Assembly (NCBI RefSeq): GCF_024763615.1
Contig: NC_077224.1
Coordinates: 83,152,712 to 83,216,711, forward strand
Length of the DNA: 64,000 nucleotides
Reading direction: 5' to 3'
Origin: Phlebotomus papatasi
Taxonomy: Eukaryota > Arthropoda > Insecta > Diptera > Psychodidae
Numbering within the stretch: the stretch's first letter is position 1; each line of letters begins with the position of its first letter. Below the pieces are notes generated by a model. The model was not told the origin of the DNA. It was given only the letters and a program-made list of their open reading frames with translations, and did no database searches. A program made the translations under genes and the position numbers. This document shows, piece by piece, positions 43,918-56,469 of the stretch.

Positions 43918-45954
43918 CAAGGGGGAGATATTTGGGTAAAAATGTGTACACCACTTCCAGGTACTTTCACGATTTGTATGGAAGAGGCCTTCGCACTTCC
44001 AAAATTTCGCAATATTCTCGAAAATGTGGCAATACTTCCAGCACTTCCTGCACTTCATGCACTTCTCATACTTAGAAATTAATAATTTATTTAATCTGAT
44101 GAAAAATTCGACCAGGACAATTAAAAAAAAATTATTTTTACACATATTTTTCATATTTTAAATTAAGGAAAATTATACTCTTCAAAAAATCAGTTTCTCT
44201 CCCTTCGTATCCACTCCTTCTACACGGAGAAATTTTTTTTGCGTATCAGGTAAAAAACCTTAGTATTGTTTTTAACAATATTATCTTGGTCTGATCATAA
44301 AACCTCAATTTATCGAAAAATCAAGTACTCCCTATACACCCTCCGACGCTACCGGGACAACCATCCCTACGACATACGCCTGCTCCTCTCACGTAGCGCT
44401 ACTTTTACTCATATTTTCTTATAGAGCTGAACTCTTTTTACTTGCAGATAGTGACAAAAATACGGTCATCCTTCTTACAATTGTGATAAAAAAAAACTTA
44501 AAAAAAAGAGGAACATAAAAAGAGTGAATGACAAGAATTCAAAAAGCAAGAATATTTTTAAAAAAAATTATTTGAAAATTTTCAGTTATTCAACTGAATA
44601 TTTCCTCGAAAAAATTACAGCACAAATTAAAACTATAATAAATTCGAACGTATTTGCTCCATTTCATTGTCATAACCGAAATTGATAATTTCAACAAATC
44701 TTTTCAAATTATACTGCCGGATCGAATTAAAAATCTCAACTAAAAGTAACTTAGTCTGAAAAAATATGAAATGAGACAGAAAAGACTTTATATACGAGTA
44801 CTCCTACTTCCGAACACTTCTAAGCACTTCATTTCGCACATTGAATATTACAACGGCGGATCTTGGTTTTTGTCAATTTTGAGATATTGCTGTTTTTTGA
44901 TAGGAAATTTATTAAATATTCATTATATTTAATAATCTCAACAACTTTGTTAGAAATATTTTTCATAATTTTGAGTATTTGTCAAGCTTGCAGAACAAAA
45001 ATAGCATAAAAGTGACGTATAATTATTTCTCTGAGTGTTTTTAGTGTTACAATGGCGTTATCTGAGGAATCATACGCCACTATTCCACTGACCATGAATC
45101 CTACGCCACTGTATCACTAAATGGAATTCATTTTTTGACATTTCGAGGAATAAACAGTGACAACATAACCTAGTTCGCTCGTGCAGTGCAATGGATTGTT
45201 TTGTAGAGAGAAATTGCAAGATGGAAAAGGTTTACAATGGACCACTGCCTCTAAAAGACACAAAGAAAGCAAAGAAACGTGATCTTATTTCTTTGTGTGA
45301 GGGAAATCTTATTCCAAAAACGCACTACACATTTTATCAAAATCTTGACTAAATTGTAAATATTCGAATCTTGACTTTTTTTATATAAAAAATATAAATT
45401 GTATATAGAGTACAAAGAGATCTGAAGAAATGAAATGGATTCATGGACAAATAAAATGAAATATAAATAAAATACACAACTTTTCATTATTTATTTTTAA
45501 TTTCAATGGGTCTATGATTTTTAAAATTAATTTATGGTCGAACAACAAAAGAAATATTGTTAAAATCCAATAAAAAATATTCTATTAAAATTTAAATTAC
45601 TAAACAAGAGGCGTATCTTAAAATCCTTGTCTGGATTTTTAGTATTACAGTGACGTATAATTTTGGCAATTTTGCCGCATAAGTGTAAAAGTGACGGATC
45701 ATTTTTTAATTTTTTAAATAACTATATTTTTGGGTAATAAAAGTCCAACATTTCGAGTTCTACATATGTGCTCTATCCAGTGGAATCATATTACAAACAA
45801 TCTTTAAAATTTGTAAATGAAAATAAGAAAATATTATGATATTTAGTTTTTGAGGCCGTCTCCTGAAAAATGCTGAAATCTGACATCTGCCATTGTAATA
45901 TTCAATGTGCGATTTTAAGCTGTACACCACTTGCAACCCAATATCTCCCCCTTG
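43918..45954. mobile_element. Candidate 2-kb element with CAAGGGGGAGATATTGGGT ends
   Basis: CAAGGGGGAGATATTTGGGT at the left and, inverted, CAAGGGGGAGATATTGGGTT at the right share 19 bases with one indel, and both ends are followed by a GTACACC/GTGTACA word. The interior is AT-rich with ACTTCC/GCACTTC words at 43960-44060. No transposase is visible, so this may also be two copies of a short repeat in opposite directions. Confidence 0.45.
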
Positions 45955-47396
45955 TTTACGAACAATTTTACAAAATATTTTTTTCTCTGCACTGCAATAA
46001 AAAATAAGGTGTTTTCTGGTCATTTTTGAATAATTTACTGTAAAATTTGATGAGACTTTCATCTCATACTTTCCAAGAAAAAATATTTCAATTTTTTTTC
46101 GATGTTTTTGGGTATTTTGCGTTAAATTTTCTCATTTTCAACTTTTTTTTTCATTTTTTCGAACTTAATCTCATCAAGATTCCATTTTGGCGCAAATTAC
46201 ATGTCTATAAAATGTTCATCACTTGATGGCGCTACATGCACGGAATAAGGTAAAGGCAGAAGCACCTCAACTGCTTGACAATTGATGGGTTTCCTTCAAA
46301 AGTCTTTGACATTTGAAGTTTTTACTCAAAATTTCCTTTGCCAAAAACGTCTTTTGAGCACCCTGAAGTTATGTGTATTTTACCAAAGTCAGTTTTGTCA
46401 CTAGGGGCGCTAGTGTCGCGCGAGAACTTCAAGCAAGGAAAAATTTGCTCGTGTGATAAAAAAAAAGAAGTTTAAAAAGTTTGTAGGAAAAAAAGTCTTA
46501 TCATATTTGTGTGTAGGGTTAAAAGTGAGAGCGTTTTGCATTAAAATAATTCCTTAGGGCGCTAAATGCATCCATTTCGGTACAATTAGTGTTTTTTGTG
46601 TGAGATTGGGGTTTGTGGAAACTTGAGTGGCATCACCCGACATTTCATAGAAGAAAATCCCCCAAAGAGAGAAAGAGAGAAAAATGATTGTCTCGTGATC
46701 CCCACTCGGGCCAGTGAAAAATTCGCCATTTTGTGTTCTTGTTTTTTAAATAACATCGCCGAATTACTTGGGTTTTTCGTCCCCTTTTTTTCAATCACGC
46801 GCGCCTTCAGTTTTACTCGGTTCTTGGGCTCTTTTTTCCTGCACAAAAAAACCATCCAGATAGAGGTCAAAAGCCCTCTCCCCCAAAAAAATTGCCCAGA
46901 GAGCTTTTGTGTGGGGCTTTTTTGAAGGAAAGGAAAGAAAAAAGAGAAAAACCATCGTGTCCGGGAAAGAGTGACGGAGAGTGACGGACTGGGCCCATCA
47001 ACATTTGACGTTTTCTCGCAGCACGCGGGGCAAAAAAATTGATTTTTGCTTGATTTTTTTTCCCTGGAGACCCAGGGGTGTCCAGCCATCACGGATGCAC
47101 CCCATTTGGCCACCAGGACACTGCTGAGAGGCCATCCTGCCGGATATCACACCAAAAAGGTGGATACAGAGCCAAAGGGGGCGCGCAGGTGATTTTTCTT
47201 GCGCCCACTATTTCACAGGAACCAGGGAGGCATTTTGTGAGAGTGAACACAAAAAAAGTAAATAATAGAGTTATTCGGCAGTTTTTCTAGCCGGAACTTA
47301 GCCCCCCTGCATCGTATCGACAGACAACGGCCCCAAAAATCAACCATCCCCTGACTTCTGCATGAACACGACGAGAAAATTGGGTCAATAATCAAG
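45955..47396 (+). promoter_or_regulatory. Upstream region and 5' UTR of the signal-peptide exon
   Basis: From about 46570 the DNA is less AT-rich and repeat-free, with GC-rich patches at 46960-47180, as expected for a promoter and 5' UTR. The open frames here overlap on both strands and match nothing. Confidence 0.4.
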
Positions 47397-47472
47397 ATGG
47401 AGCACCACAACTTGATTCCATTTCTGCGATACTCACTGGCACTTTTGCTATTTTTAGCGATTTCGGCACAAG
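47397..47472 (+). CDS. First coding exon of an unidentified secreted or membrane protein
   Basis: ATG is preceded by AATCAAG, a good insect start context. The 25 codons give MEHHNLIPFLRYSLALLLFL, then AISAQ: a short polar start, an 11-residue hydrophobic core and a small-residue cleavage site, i.e. a signal peptide. The exon ends ACAAG|GTATGT in phase 1. No continuation was found in the remaining 16.5 kb, so exon 2 should lie beyond the window. Phase-1 introns after a signal peptide are common in extracellular modular proteins, but the gene cannot be named. Confidence 0.6.
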
Positions 47473-48378
47473 GTATGTTGATAAAAACTTCTTTTTCTTT
47501 TGCCTTTATTTTACACATCTTCAAAATTTTAACTGCAAACGTCTGCTCAATCTCACCGAGCTGCCAATTTCCAAATTCCCTTCCGGATATCCTTCCTCGC
47601 AATCTACTTCCCCCCTGTAGCCCCCCCTTCAATCCCCTCCCTCAATTCCCCATCCTGCAATTAAACACCGATCCCCGGAATCGTCCGGGAAGACGTATGT
47701 GCCCTTAAACTATCATCGTCACTATCAATTAGGTTACGTAATTTGCTTTGGCATTGAGATGCACCAGTGCTTGTCAATTCCCCTGTAGGGCTCTCCCTCA
47801 TCCGATTTCTGTCCAGGACAATTCCCCATTGCCAACACGATATCTCTCCAGGCAATTTGCCCATAAAACAATGATGAAAAAAGCCCATAAGCCTCTTGAT
47901 ATCTTAATTGCTGCCTTTTGTCCAATTGTCTTCTCGATGGTTTCATTGCTCTCTCTGAGATTTTATTTGGGAATGGCTTTAGGAAGGCAACAGCAGCCAC
48001 TTCCTGGATTGCCATGAGGTGACGCTCTATTTTTTTTTTGAATAACGGGGGCGGCACCTTTGACACTCCCAATCGATCAGGGACATTAGGTTCAAGGCTT
48101 TCTCCTTCGACAAATAAGGACTTTCCAGTTGGGGACCTTCCCACTCTGATTGATCGCAGGAGGACTGGGAGACTCCTGACCACAATTTCTCAAGCTCATT
48201 GACCTAGGTTTCGATTTGGAAAGGGATTTTTGTATAGGGGAGAACTAGGCACATTTTCCACACATTGCCTTTTTAATTCTTGAATAAATCTTAAAATATG
48301 GATACTTTAGCGAAAACAATTTTTAAACTTATTTAGAATAGATAAAAATCTGATTCTTATGGGTGATTACAAACTAGG
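47473..48378. other. Start of the presumed long intron
   Basis: Fairly unique DNA with C-rich tracts around 47575-47660. A solo TAGGGGAGAACTAGGCACAT end lies at 48234. From about 48330 a piece of the TTAA element family (AAAAATCTGATTCTTATGG) begins. Confidence 0.4.
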
Positions 48379-48553
48379 GGAAGGTTTTCAGGCTTCGCAC
48401 AGACTCTGCCTTCGAACACTTTATATATTTCCAATATTCATTTAATGAATCTGACCTATTGAAATAATATTGCCAGGTCAGGCTTATGAAAGGAAGATAG
48501 GAAAAACAGAAAGTGTTTAAAGGCAGAGTCTGTGCGAAGCTTGAAAGCCTTCC
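48379..48553. mobile_element. 175-bp MITE with GGAAGGnTTTCA ends
   Basis: GGAAGGTTTTCAGGCTTCGC and, inverted, GGAAGGCTTTCAAGCTTCGC lead into the shared ACAGACTCTGCCTT and AACACTTT, so the arms are about 44 bp. It splits the sequence GATTACAAACTATAAGGATG, which is intact at 30240 in element II. CTA stands on both sides and may be the target duplication. A partial copy lies near 42515-42545. Confidence 0.85.
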
Positions 48554-48724
48554 ACTCTATAAGGATGTCCAAATCTTGGATATTTTTGTAAGATATCGAT
48601 TACTTCCAGAAAACCTAATTATAAATTCGTCTTTGAAATCTATCATATTTTTCATATTTTAGCGGAAAATATTTTTTATACTGTGAGTAAATTTATACAA
48701 AATACTGTTAATTTTTTATATAAT

Positions 48725-49491
48725 AGGGGAGACTGGGGCAAAAAGTCACAAATCGAAAAATTCAAAATTCAATATCTTCCAGGATAAAAAAGATAGCGGC
48801 TCAAATTTTTTTCTATTATGGTGTCTACACACTATTCTATTCTATTATGGTGTCTACACGAAAGAAATATTCAATTGAGATGTTTTGATAGGAACTTTAT
48901 TCCTTTATAACTTATGCAGACCACTTTTCAATATTTAACATTTATGTCATATTTCTGGCTAATTTAATTAAATTAAGATCTTTATTGCTAACGGTACGTT
49001 AGGTTTTCAAATAAAATAATTAACTATTTCGTGAACAAAAAGGGTTTTCCTGAAATATCTGAAAATGCTTCAATAGGAAACCACGGAAATATAATCTTTT
49101 TGGAGAGAGTTTTTTATTGTTTTAGATGGGAAAGGTGAAAAAAACAGCAATAAGAACAAACCCTGGACTCAGGAGCAACTCAGAAAGGTTTTGGGCGCCT
49201 TTCGTCGCAGTTTCACTTACACTGTTTGTTTCCAATTAAAAACTTTCCCTTGTCTCCATTTGGATTAATATATTTCTAATTGAAGCATTTTACGCTCGCG
49301 TATTTTTCTTGTATTTAAGAAGTTTTCGAATTATATTTGAAGAATTTTCACTAAATAGTAACATTCTAGAAGGGTCAAGGAGCAAATTTATGTAATTCTC
49401 TTTAGAAAAAATATGAACTTAATGTGCTGAATCTTCTGGCAAAGTTAAAGCGTCTGGAAATGGTTTTGAATTAGGAGATTTACCCTAAATA
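48725..49491. repeat. TAGGGGAGACTGGGG end and TAGGGTAAAT-element copy
   Basis: AGGGGAGACTGGGGCAAAAA at 48726 is a solo left end. From 48935 the sequence follows 38420-38620 and then 14478-14966, ending GGAGATTTACCCTA at 49491. A short local duplication of TATTATGGTGTCTACAC lies at 48816-48860. Confidence 0.6.
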
Positions 49492-50052
49492 TTTCAGAGA
49501 GTAAAGAGGGAGTTAATTACTTCGAACAAACAGTAGTTTGCCTTATATTCTTTCTAAAGAAGACTATAACAACTCACTGTCTACTTCTACCTCTGACTAA
49601 TTCTGCCTCGGCCTCCCCTATTATTATTTGGAGTTGTGATAAATTCCCATTTGAAGCAGGTTCTGGATTAGTCTATTCTACCCTTTTACAGCAAAACAAA
49701 AATGACAAAATATCTTAATTTCTTTTTATTTTAAAATCCGGATAATTTAATATAAAAATTATTACTTTAATTCTTTTAAGTTTACTTTTACGAGCTAATT
49801 CGTGTTCTCCGAGATACAAATCTCTTATTTTAAATTTATAAAAATTTTGACATTAACGTAATACGATGAGAAAGATTAGTAGTCTAGTTCTTAGAACAGG
49901 CAATCTTTAACTATATCTAACTGATCCTATCCCCTGAATTTTGAGATGAAGAAAGCCTAAAAAATTATCTTAGGGATTTATTTTCAAAATTAAAGACTTT
50001 TCTTATTCTTTAATTAAAGAGTTAATTCTGAATTAACTCTAATTCTGAATTA

Positions 50053-50190
50053 GCCCTTAAAGGACGAATGGGCCACCTGTGTCTCAAAAACAAAGACATA
50101 ATTTTTCGGACTATTTAGAGGACAAAATGGACTTTCTGTAGTCAAAAAATTTGTTTTTAGGACACCTAGGTTGCACTTGTCCGTAAAAGG
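50053..50190. mobile_element. Older copy of the CCCTTTAAGGACG MITE
   Basis: GCCCTTAAAGGACGAATGGG, then TATTTAGAGGACAAAATGG and TTGTCCGTAAAAGGATTAA follow the copy at 51080 with many differences. The left TTAA has become TTAG. Confidence 0.6.
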
Positions 50191-51079
50191 ATTAAAAACT
50201 AATGATCCTGCACCTACTCGGATCTTTGTTTGAAATGCCGATTGATATATCGCAAGCTCAAATCAATATTTTCAGTATTGTTAATGATTAAATCATCTTT
50301 TCGCTCAGCTTTCAAATTAAAGAAGATATCAATAAGTCTAGCATTTACATTTTATTTAAATTATTGTGAAGTTTCTTGCGTTTTAGCTTAAGTTTAAAGA
50401 CATTTGGAACTTTGGAATTGAAGATATTCACTAAATCAGCGTTCAAAATCCTATTTTAAAATTTTATTTAGATTTATAAGATTTTCGAGATATATTTTTA
50501 ATATCTTTAAACGACTTTTTTTCAAATTGTTGTAGAAAAGGTAGAACCTGTTTACGAGGATCTTTTAAGATTCTATTTCTTGATTTTGCATTAAAGAATA
50601 CTTTAAATCTTCATAATCTATCAGTAAAAGCTGATTCCTTTTTCCTAATATAGATGAAATGCTGCTAACTTCACAATAAGAGGAGAAATATGAATGTTAA
50701 ACTTCCTTAAGTATTCTTTGTTTTTAAAGCTGTTCATAAGAACCTCTAAGGGTTTCAGTATTAAAAATGGGCAAAAAAACAATCGAGTGGTAAAAAATTC
50801 AAAATGGATGGGCAGTAAAAAATTAAAAATGCATTTAAAAAAAAACAGTAAAATATCTAATTATGGTCAGCAAAAAACCTAAGTCTTAACGAAAATGAGT
50901 CTAATATATTTAGTCATTAAAATTGTAGCAGATAAAATGAAAAGCCCTTTATTTTCCCTTTGCCAAAATTTGGACGAAAATATCACTGTTTCAATTTTTT
51001 TTGTTACTGCTCAATTTTTAACTTTTACTGCTCATTTATACAATGCCTTAAAATGTTGTCGTGAGCTTGCAACATTTAA

Positions 51080-51221
51080 CCCTTTAAGGACGAGTGGGAC
51101 ACCGGTGTCCCAAAAACAAAAACATTTTTTTTTGACTATAGAAAGTTATTTTGTCCTCTAAATAGTGTGGAAAATTGTTATTTTTTTTTGGGACACCGGC
51201 GTCCCATTCGTTCTTAAAGGG
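51080..51221. mobile_element. 142-bp piggyBac-like MITE, TTAA-flanked
   Basis: TTAA|CCCTTTAAGGACGAGTGGGA and the inverted right end CCCTTTAAGAACGAATGGGA|TTAA define it; the arms continue with CACCGGTGTCCCAAAAA. CCC starts and TTAA sites fit piggyBac-type mobilisation. The word GGGACACCGGTGTCCC is itself a palindrome. Confidence 0.85.
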
Positions 51222-53399
51222 TTAAAACGTCATTAGCTTTCATCTAAGAATTGACAATCTAAACTGACAGTATACACAACATTTTGTAAACTCGGTCAAT
51301 CAGAATTTCTCTATCTTAAAAATGAGGGAAAATTAAAGATTCCCAATCCTGGGTTAAAATACTAAAGACAATTCAAATAAATCAAGGATCTGAAAAATTT
51401 TAAAATTTTAATATTGTTAGAGAAATTAATTCGACAACTTTTAAAATGACTTCTTGAAGAACTTTGACATATGCAATGTGGATTAATGTGAAGTTAGTAG
51501 CTTTTTTCATAAAATTTCTTAAGAAATTTGACATTTTTCTTTTAAATTAAAAAGTATTTTTCTTAAAATACGGAAAAATTTTATAAGAGCAATTTAAAGT
51601 AATAAAGCCTCTTAATAGAAAGATTGAAAACTATTCTGCTGATAGTAGAAAAGTATTTTGAAAAGCGATAAATAAGAGTTTTTACACTGAACTATATGAT
51701 TAGGTTGTCAATAAAAACCTATTTATTTTATTCTAAAAAAAATTGTTGCTGTTTTCTTGATTTTTTACAACTTACCGATGAATTAATAAATCGTAAAGTA
51801 ATTAAGTTATCTATTTTGAAGATTCACTTCATTTTTTTCAGTTGCATTTTGAAAGATCTTCCTATAAATCGTGTCAATTGAAAATCATTGTTCAATTGAA
51901 TTGATTAAAGAAGCAAGATTAGGAATTTGGTCAGACACATTTTGTGTGTAGAAATGTCGAATTTATGACCAAGTGAGCTTATCAAATTCCATCTGCATCC
52001 ATCAATCAAGTATTTTGACTGAGAATGGGAGTCATGTGCTCGAAAACTTTTCACTGGCTATCGATTTACTCAATAAAGTTTTGCAGTTTCGACTTTGTAA
52101 TCTGTTTTATTTTAAAATTGAAATAATTAATATCTTTCAATGCACTTTTTTTTGTTAGATTTATTTAGATTTTAGAGAACCGAAGTTCGAAAACTAAATT
52201 AGTTTGTCCGAAATTCTAAAAGACCTAGGATCCCTAGGATTATCCTAAATTTTTTTATACAAATTATACTTTTACAGAATCTCTTTAATTTTTTTTCGGA
52301 AGGAATCGTTTAAATCTCAGTAATTAGTTGTAATTAGGATAAATTAAATCCTTGAACTTTGAGGGTCATTGGTCTGATCCTTTTCAAGTAATTAGCTTAG
52401 GTTGTTCCATTCAATTAACTTACTGAAATCAATAATTCGGATAAGAGAGGATAATCCTCTACATTGAAGATATCAATACGTAACTGAAGGTTAATATAAA
52501 TTCAGGACACAATAAGATATTGACTTTAAAGCTTATCCTAATGTTGAGTACGAAGAACTTCCATTTTATTTAATTATTACTTTTTTTTTTGTTGTTGTCG
52601 TTACTTTCGAAAAAGTGTTGTAGGTGTTCTAATTCTAGATTCATGTTGACTTACCTGCACGTAAATCATAAATCACACCTTTTTTTTCCTTCAACTTGCA
52701 ATTTATTGTATTCCACTTGGACATTCAGTGACGTAATGAACTCTATTTGTTAGTCCATGAGTTAAAAACTTTCCTTTTTTACTATTTTTGCCTATTAATA
52801 TCTCTTGGGAATTTTACAAACTAATTCTCTCACCCTCCGCAACTGACATGGAATAGATGTTGTGTTTGATTAGCATAAAGTCTATTATCTAAACATACAT
52901 TTCTGTCCATTCTACTGACAATTCTACGTCAAAATATTGCTACACTGACGCTTTTTCGATCGACTACGAATTGATGGATAATTTTTCACATATTAATCCG
53001 ATATATATTGTTCAATTTCAAACGATGTGGTTTAGGAAAATACAGCACATGGTGTTTTGTGAGAAGTATATTTTACTGAATGGCAACACGCTGGTTTTTG
53101 GTATTTAATGTGGAAGGGGGAGGGGGGGGGGGGCATTGGGTGTGAGATGAAACAATTAGGGATTAACGTGGATTGGCATTTTGTGTGTGAATTTTTGGTA
53201 TTTAAAAATAGTTTCTCAACTAAAATAGTTTTTGATTTCAAAGCCGCGCCAATGAAACAATACGCAGAGGCTCTTCAACTTTCACTGTGTCTAAATGGTT
53301 GTATTTATGTCCCAAGAAACATTATTTTCCTCCAATGTAGCAGTGTTCTTTGCAAAAAGAGAATTAGAAGAATGTTGTAAGGACAAGATGCTATACCTC

Positions 53400-53995
53400 A
53401 AAAAGAGATAAAAATTAGTTATCGGTTATAAACTGTTTTATTACCGGTTCATAATCGATTGGAACCGGTTTAGTCTTTTCAGGAATTCCAAGACCTTTCC
53501 AATGAGGTCAAATGTTCCCAAATCGCTTGAGAAATACGCTCTGTAGAGTCTTTTTTATGTTTTGAAAAAAAAAGAGTCCGTGCCAAGTTCCGTAAAAGTT
53601 GATGCCAAAAGCTCATTTTTACAAACAAGCTTATATGGGAATTTTGCATTTTTTACTGTTTACCGGTTCATGACCGATTGGAACAGGTTTAGTTTTATCA
53701 GGAATTTCAAGACCTTTCCAACGAGCCCAAATTTTCCCAAATCCCTTGAGAAATACGCTTTCTAGAGTATCTTTTATGTTAAAAACAAGTCCCTGTCAAA
53801 TTCCGTAAAAGTTGATGCCAAAAGCTAATTTTTACATACAAACTTATATGGGAATTTTGCATTTTCTACTATTTACCGATTCATAGCCGACTGAAACCGG
53901 TTTAGTTTTGTCAGGAATTCCAAGACCTCTCCAACGAGCCCAAATTTTCCCAAATCACTTGAGAAATACACTCTCTAGAGTCTTTTTTATGTTAA
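53400..53995. repeat. Threefold array of the ACCGGTT/CCTTTCCAACGAG repeat
   Basis: Units begin with TTACCGGTTCAT-like words at about 53443, 53661 and 53874 and run through GGTTTAGTTTTGTCAGGAAT, CCAAGACCTTTCC and GAGAAATACGCT, then AAAGTTGATGCCAAAAGCT. The spacing is about 215 bp. Single copies occur elsewhere in the window (see 7610). Confidence 0.75.
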
Positions 53996-54539
53996 AAAGA
54001 AGCCCCTGCCAAGTGCCAAATGATCCCATAAAAACATGGTTTTGGAGGGGAACGGGAAGGGTTGGGTGGGGGAAATAAGGGGCGTGTTAACGGTTCCAGG
54101 GTCGCCTTATGGAAGGATCCCCGGAAACTCCAAAGTTTTCTCAAGTGTTGCCAAGTTGGGAGGTTCCATTCTATGTTTCTTTTACGATAGCAGTATTTTA
54201 TTTTCTAAGTAAACCTCAGTTATAAGTAATTTAGAGCCACGCCCCTTTGGAAACAATAGCCAATTGATCGTGATTTTTTAATTTTATAATAGAAAAAAAC
54301 TTTACGTTAACAATTCCATAAGATATACCATGCTTTTTTATTAGGATACCTTGTTTTTTGTTGCTAGAAAATTGTTTTTTAAACTCCAGTCAAAAGTATT
54401 TTTAAGCCACGCCTCCGTTATGAACAAAGACTCCAAATTGATCTTCGGATCAATAATTTTTTAAGATCGATGCAGCTGTAGATTTTAATGTGTTTTTTCT
54501 ACTTGGATAGGAAACTAAAATTTTAAGGTTGTTTTGGTT

Positions 54540-55480
54540 AATTGAGAATAGGTTCCTTATACGGGCTTCAGACCATAGGCTTAACCATCTGGCTTAATTC
54601 GTCTAATTTCTTATCAGACATGTCTTTTTTTTTAGAAAATTGTTGTTTGGGATTAAATATTAAGGGCAAAAGATCTATTAGATTTTGGAAAATCAATAAA
54701 ATTTCTTGTTATTTAGATTTTTGAGACCTTCGGGAATTGGGCTAAACCTTCAGTCTGAAGCTGGCATTATACGGGCTTCTATTAGACCTGGCTTAGCCAT
54801 GTAGCATAACTGCTCTAATTTCTTATCAATCACGATTTTTTTGGAAAAACCTTCCTTAGGACTGGATTATTAAAGATAAATAACCTATTAAGTGTTCAAA
54901 AAGCTATAATTTTTTCTCTGTTTAAGATTTTGAGAACTTCGAAAACTGGGCTAAGCCTCTAGTATGAGGACCACTACGGGTGTCAGACTAAGGCTTAGCC
55001 ATATGGCTTAACTTCTCTAATTTTTTATCAGTCAAGAGTTTTTGAAAATGTTGACTAAACGGTCTTCAGACTAGAGGTTTAGCTCAGTTCCCTAAGCGGT
55101 TTTCAGACTAAAGGTTTAGCCAGTTCTCGAATGTGTCAAAATAATAAATAAGAAGCAATTTTATTGGTTGATCAGAATCTAATAGACAATTTACTCTTAT
55201 TATTCAATCATAAGTCACAATTTTCTAAGAAATCTTTATTAATAAATAATTATAGAAGTTAAGCCATACGGTTAAGTCTTAGGTATGAAGCCCATACTAC
55301 GGTCTCAAAATCCTAAACAGCATCTAATTTTATTGTTCTTTGAGAACCTAATACGTTATTAGTCTTTAATAATCCAATTTTAATGTAAATTTTTCCTAAA
55401 AATTTTGATTTTTGAAAAATTAGAACAGCTAAGCCATAAGCTAAGTCTTAGGTCTGAAGCACATATTAGGTTTGGATTCT
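54540..55480. repeat. Cluster of about 200-bp CTTCAGACTAAGGCTTAGCC elements
   Basis: ACGGGCTTCAGACC followed by GGCTTAaCCAT opens units at about 54558, 54777 and 54965. The matching inverted end, GGGCTAAACCTTCAGTCTGA, closes them at about 54738 and 54945. From 55060 the same words run in the opposite direction. Left and right words form TIRs, so this is a run of diverged MITEs of one family, partly inverted. Confidence 0.65.
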
Positions 55481-56044
55481 TACAGGCAGATGACTTGATC
55501 GAAATCTTAGAAAACCAACAAAATTGGTTGATATTTAGGAACTTAATACCCTTGGAAACTGAACTATGCTCTTTAGGGTCACCATTTAAATGGGGCAGCT
55601 TTATAATTAGATTTTTCTCTCCAATTTTTAAATGGAATTAGGCCTTACAGTGCTGTAATTTAGCTCCTCAATTCCTTCTAAAAATAAGAGAAAAACGTCC
55701 GGTTTCAAGGGTACACTACTTCCGTTAATACTTAATTTCAAAGGTGCCCTACTTCCCCCTACTAATCCGAAGACTAATTTAATAAATATTTGAAAAAAAT
55801 ACGATATAGCATCAAGCACCTCTGAAAGATCCTTAGGAAATTTAAAAATAAAAACGAGAAATTTGACATCCTGAAGTCCAAAATTTATGGTTCTAGTTTT
55901 GCAAACTTTGACATAATCTTCGGTTTCGGCCTAAAAGGGATACGGATTTGGGATTTTTCTCTTTTTCACTTGAAATTTCATTGATTTTCATCTTGATTTT
56001 CTTTTTTTGAATGAAGCATTGTCTGGACGTCAGGTGATATAGAT

Positions 56045-56260
56045 GTTTAATACGGACTTCAGACTTAAGGATCAGTCTTAAATTTTCTAATTTTTTTGTT
56101 AAGATTATTCCGATAATTCTGTCTGATAGGTAATTTTTAGATATTAATGACAAAGAGTTCATTAAATCTCGAAAAATCACTAAAATCGCTTTTTATTTGG
56201 AATTTCAAGATATTCAGGAATTGGATTAAACCTCTAATATGAAACCCATTATAAGACACA
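56045..56260. mobile_element. Diverged copy of the 54540 MITE family
   Basis: ACGGACTTCAGACTTAAGGA at the left and GGATTAAACCTCTAATATGA at the right with CTAATTTTTTTGTTAAGA inside match the units at 54540-55480. Confidence 0.5.
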
Positions 56261-56292
56261 TTTTCTTTTTCATAGCATTTCTGTAGAAATTT

Positions 56293-56445
56293 TGAAGAGA
56301 CACGACTTCTTTTGTTGAGTGCTTTATTGGAACTGACTACAATATTTGGCATAATTTTACTTTACAAATTTTGCTTACTCTAAGAAATGACAAATGGCTT
56401 AATTTATAAAATATTATTTAGGTGATACAGAGTGTATTACTACAA
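56293..56445. repeat. 153-bp direct repeat, copy 1
   Basis: GAAGAGACACGACTTCTTT to AGTGTATTACTACAA is repeated at 59792-59945 with roughly 90% identity by eye. Confidence 0.75.
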
Positions 56446-56469
56446 TTTCTCAGAAAATTTAGGACAATG

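Larger units (their letters stand above)
49492..53399. other. AT-rich intronic DNA with two related TTAA MITEs
   Basis: Apart from the MITEs at 50053 and 51080 and a G5AG12 run at 53116-53133, nothing but AT-rich DNA is visible. Open frames are short and not conserved-looking. Confidence 0.4.

Noticed and set aside
46586..47113. 175-residue minus-strand frame upstream of the signal-peptide exon
   Set aside because: It lies in the presumed promoter/5' UTR, overlaps a frame on the other strand and shows no domain or intron structure.
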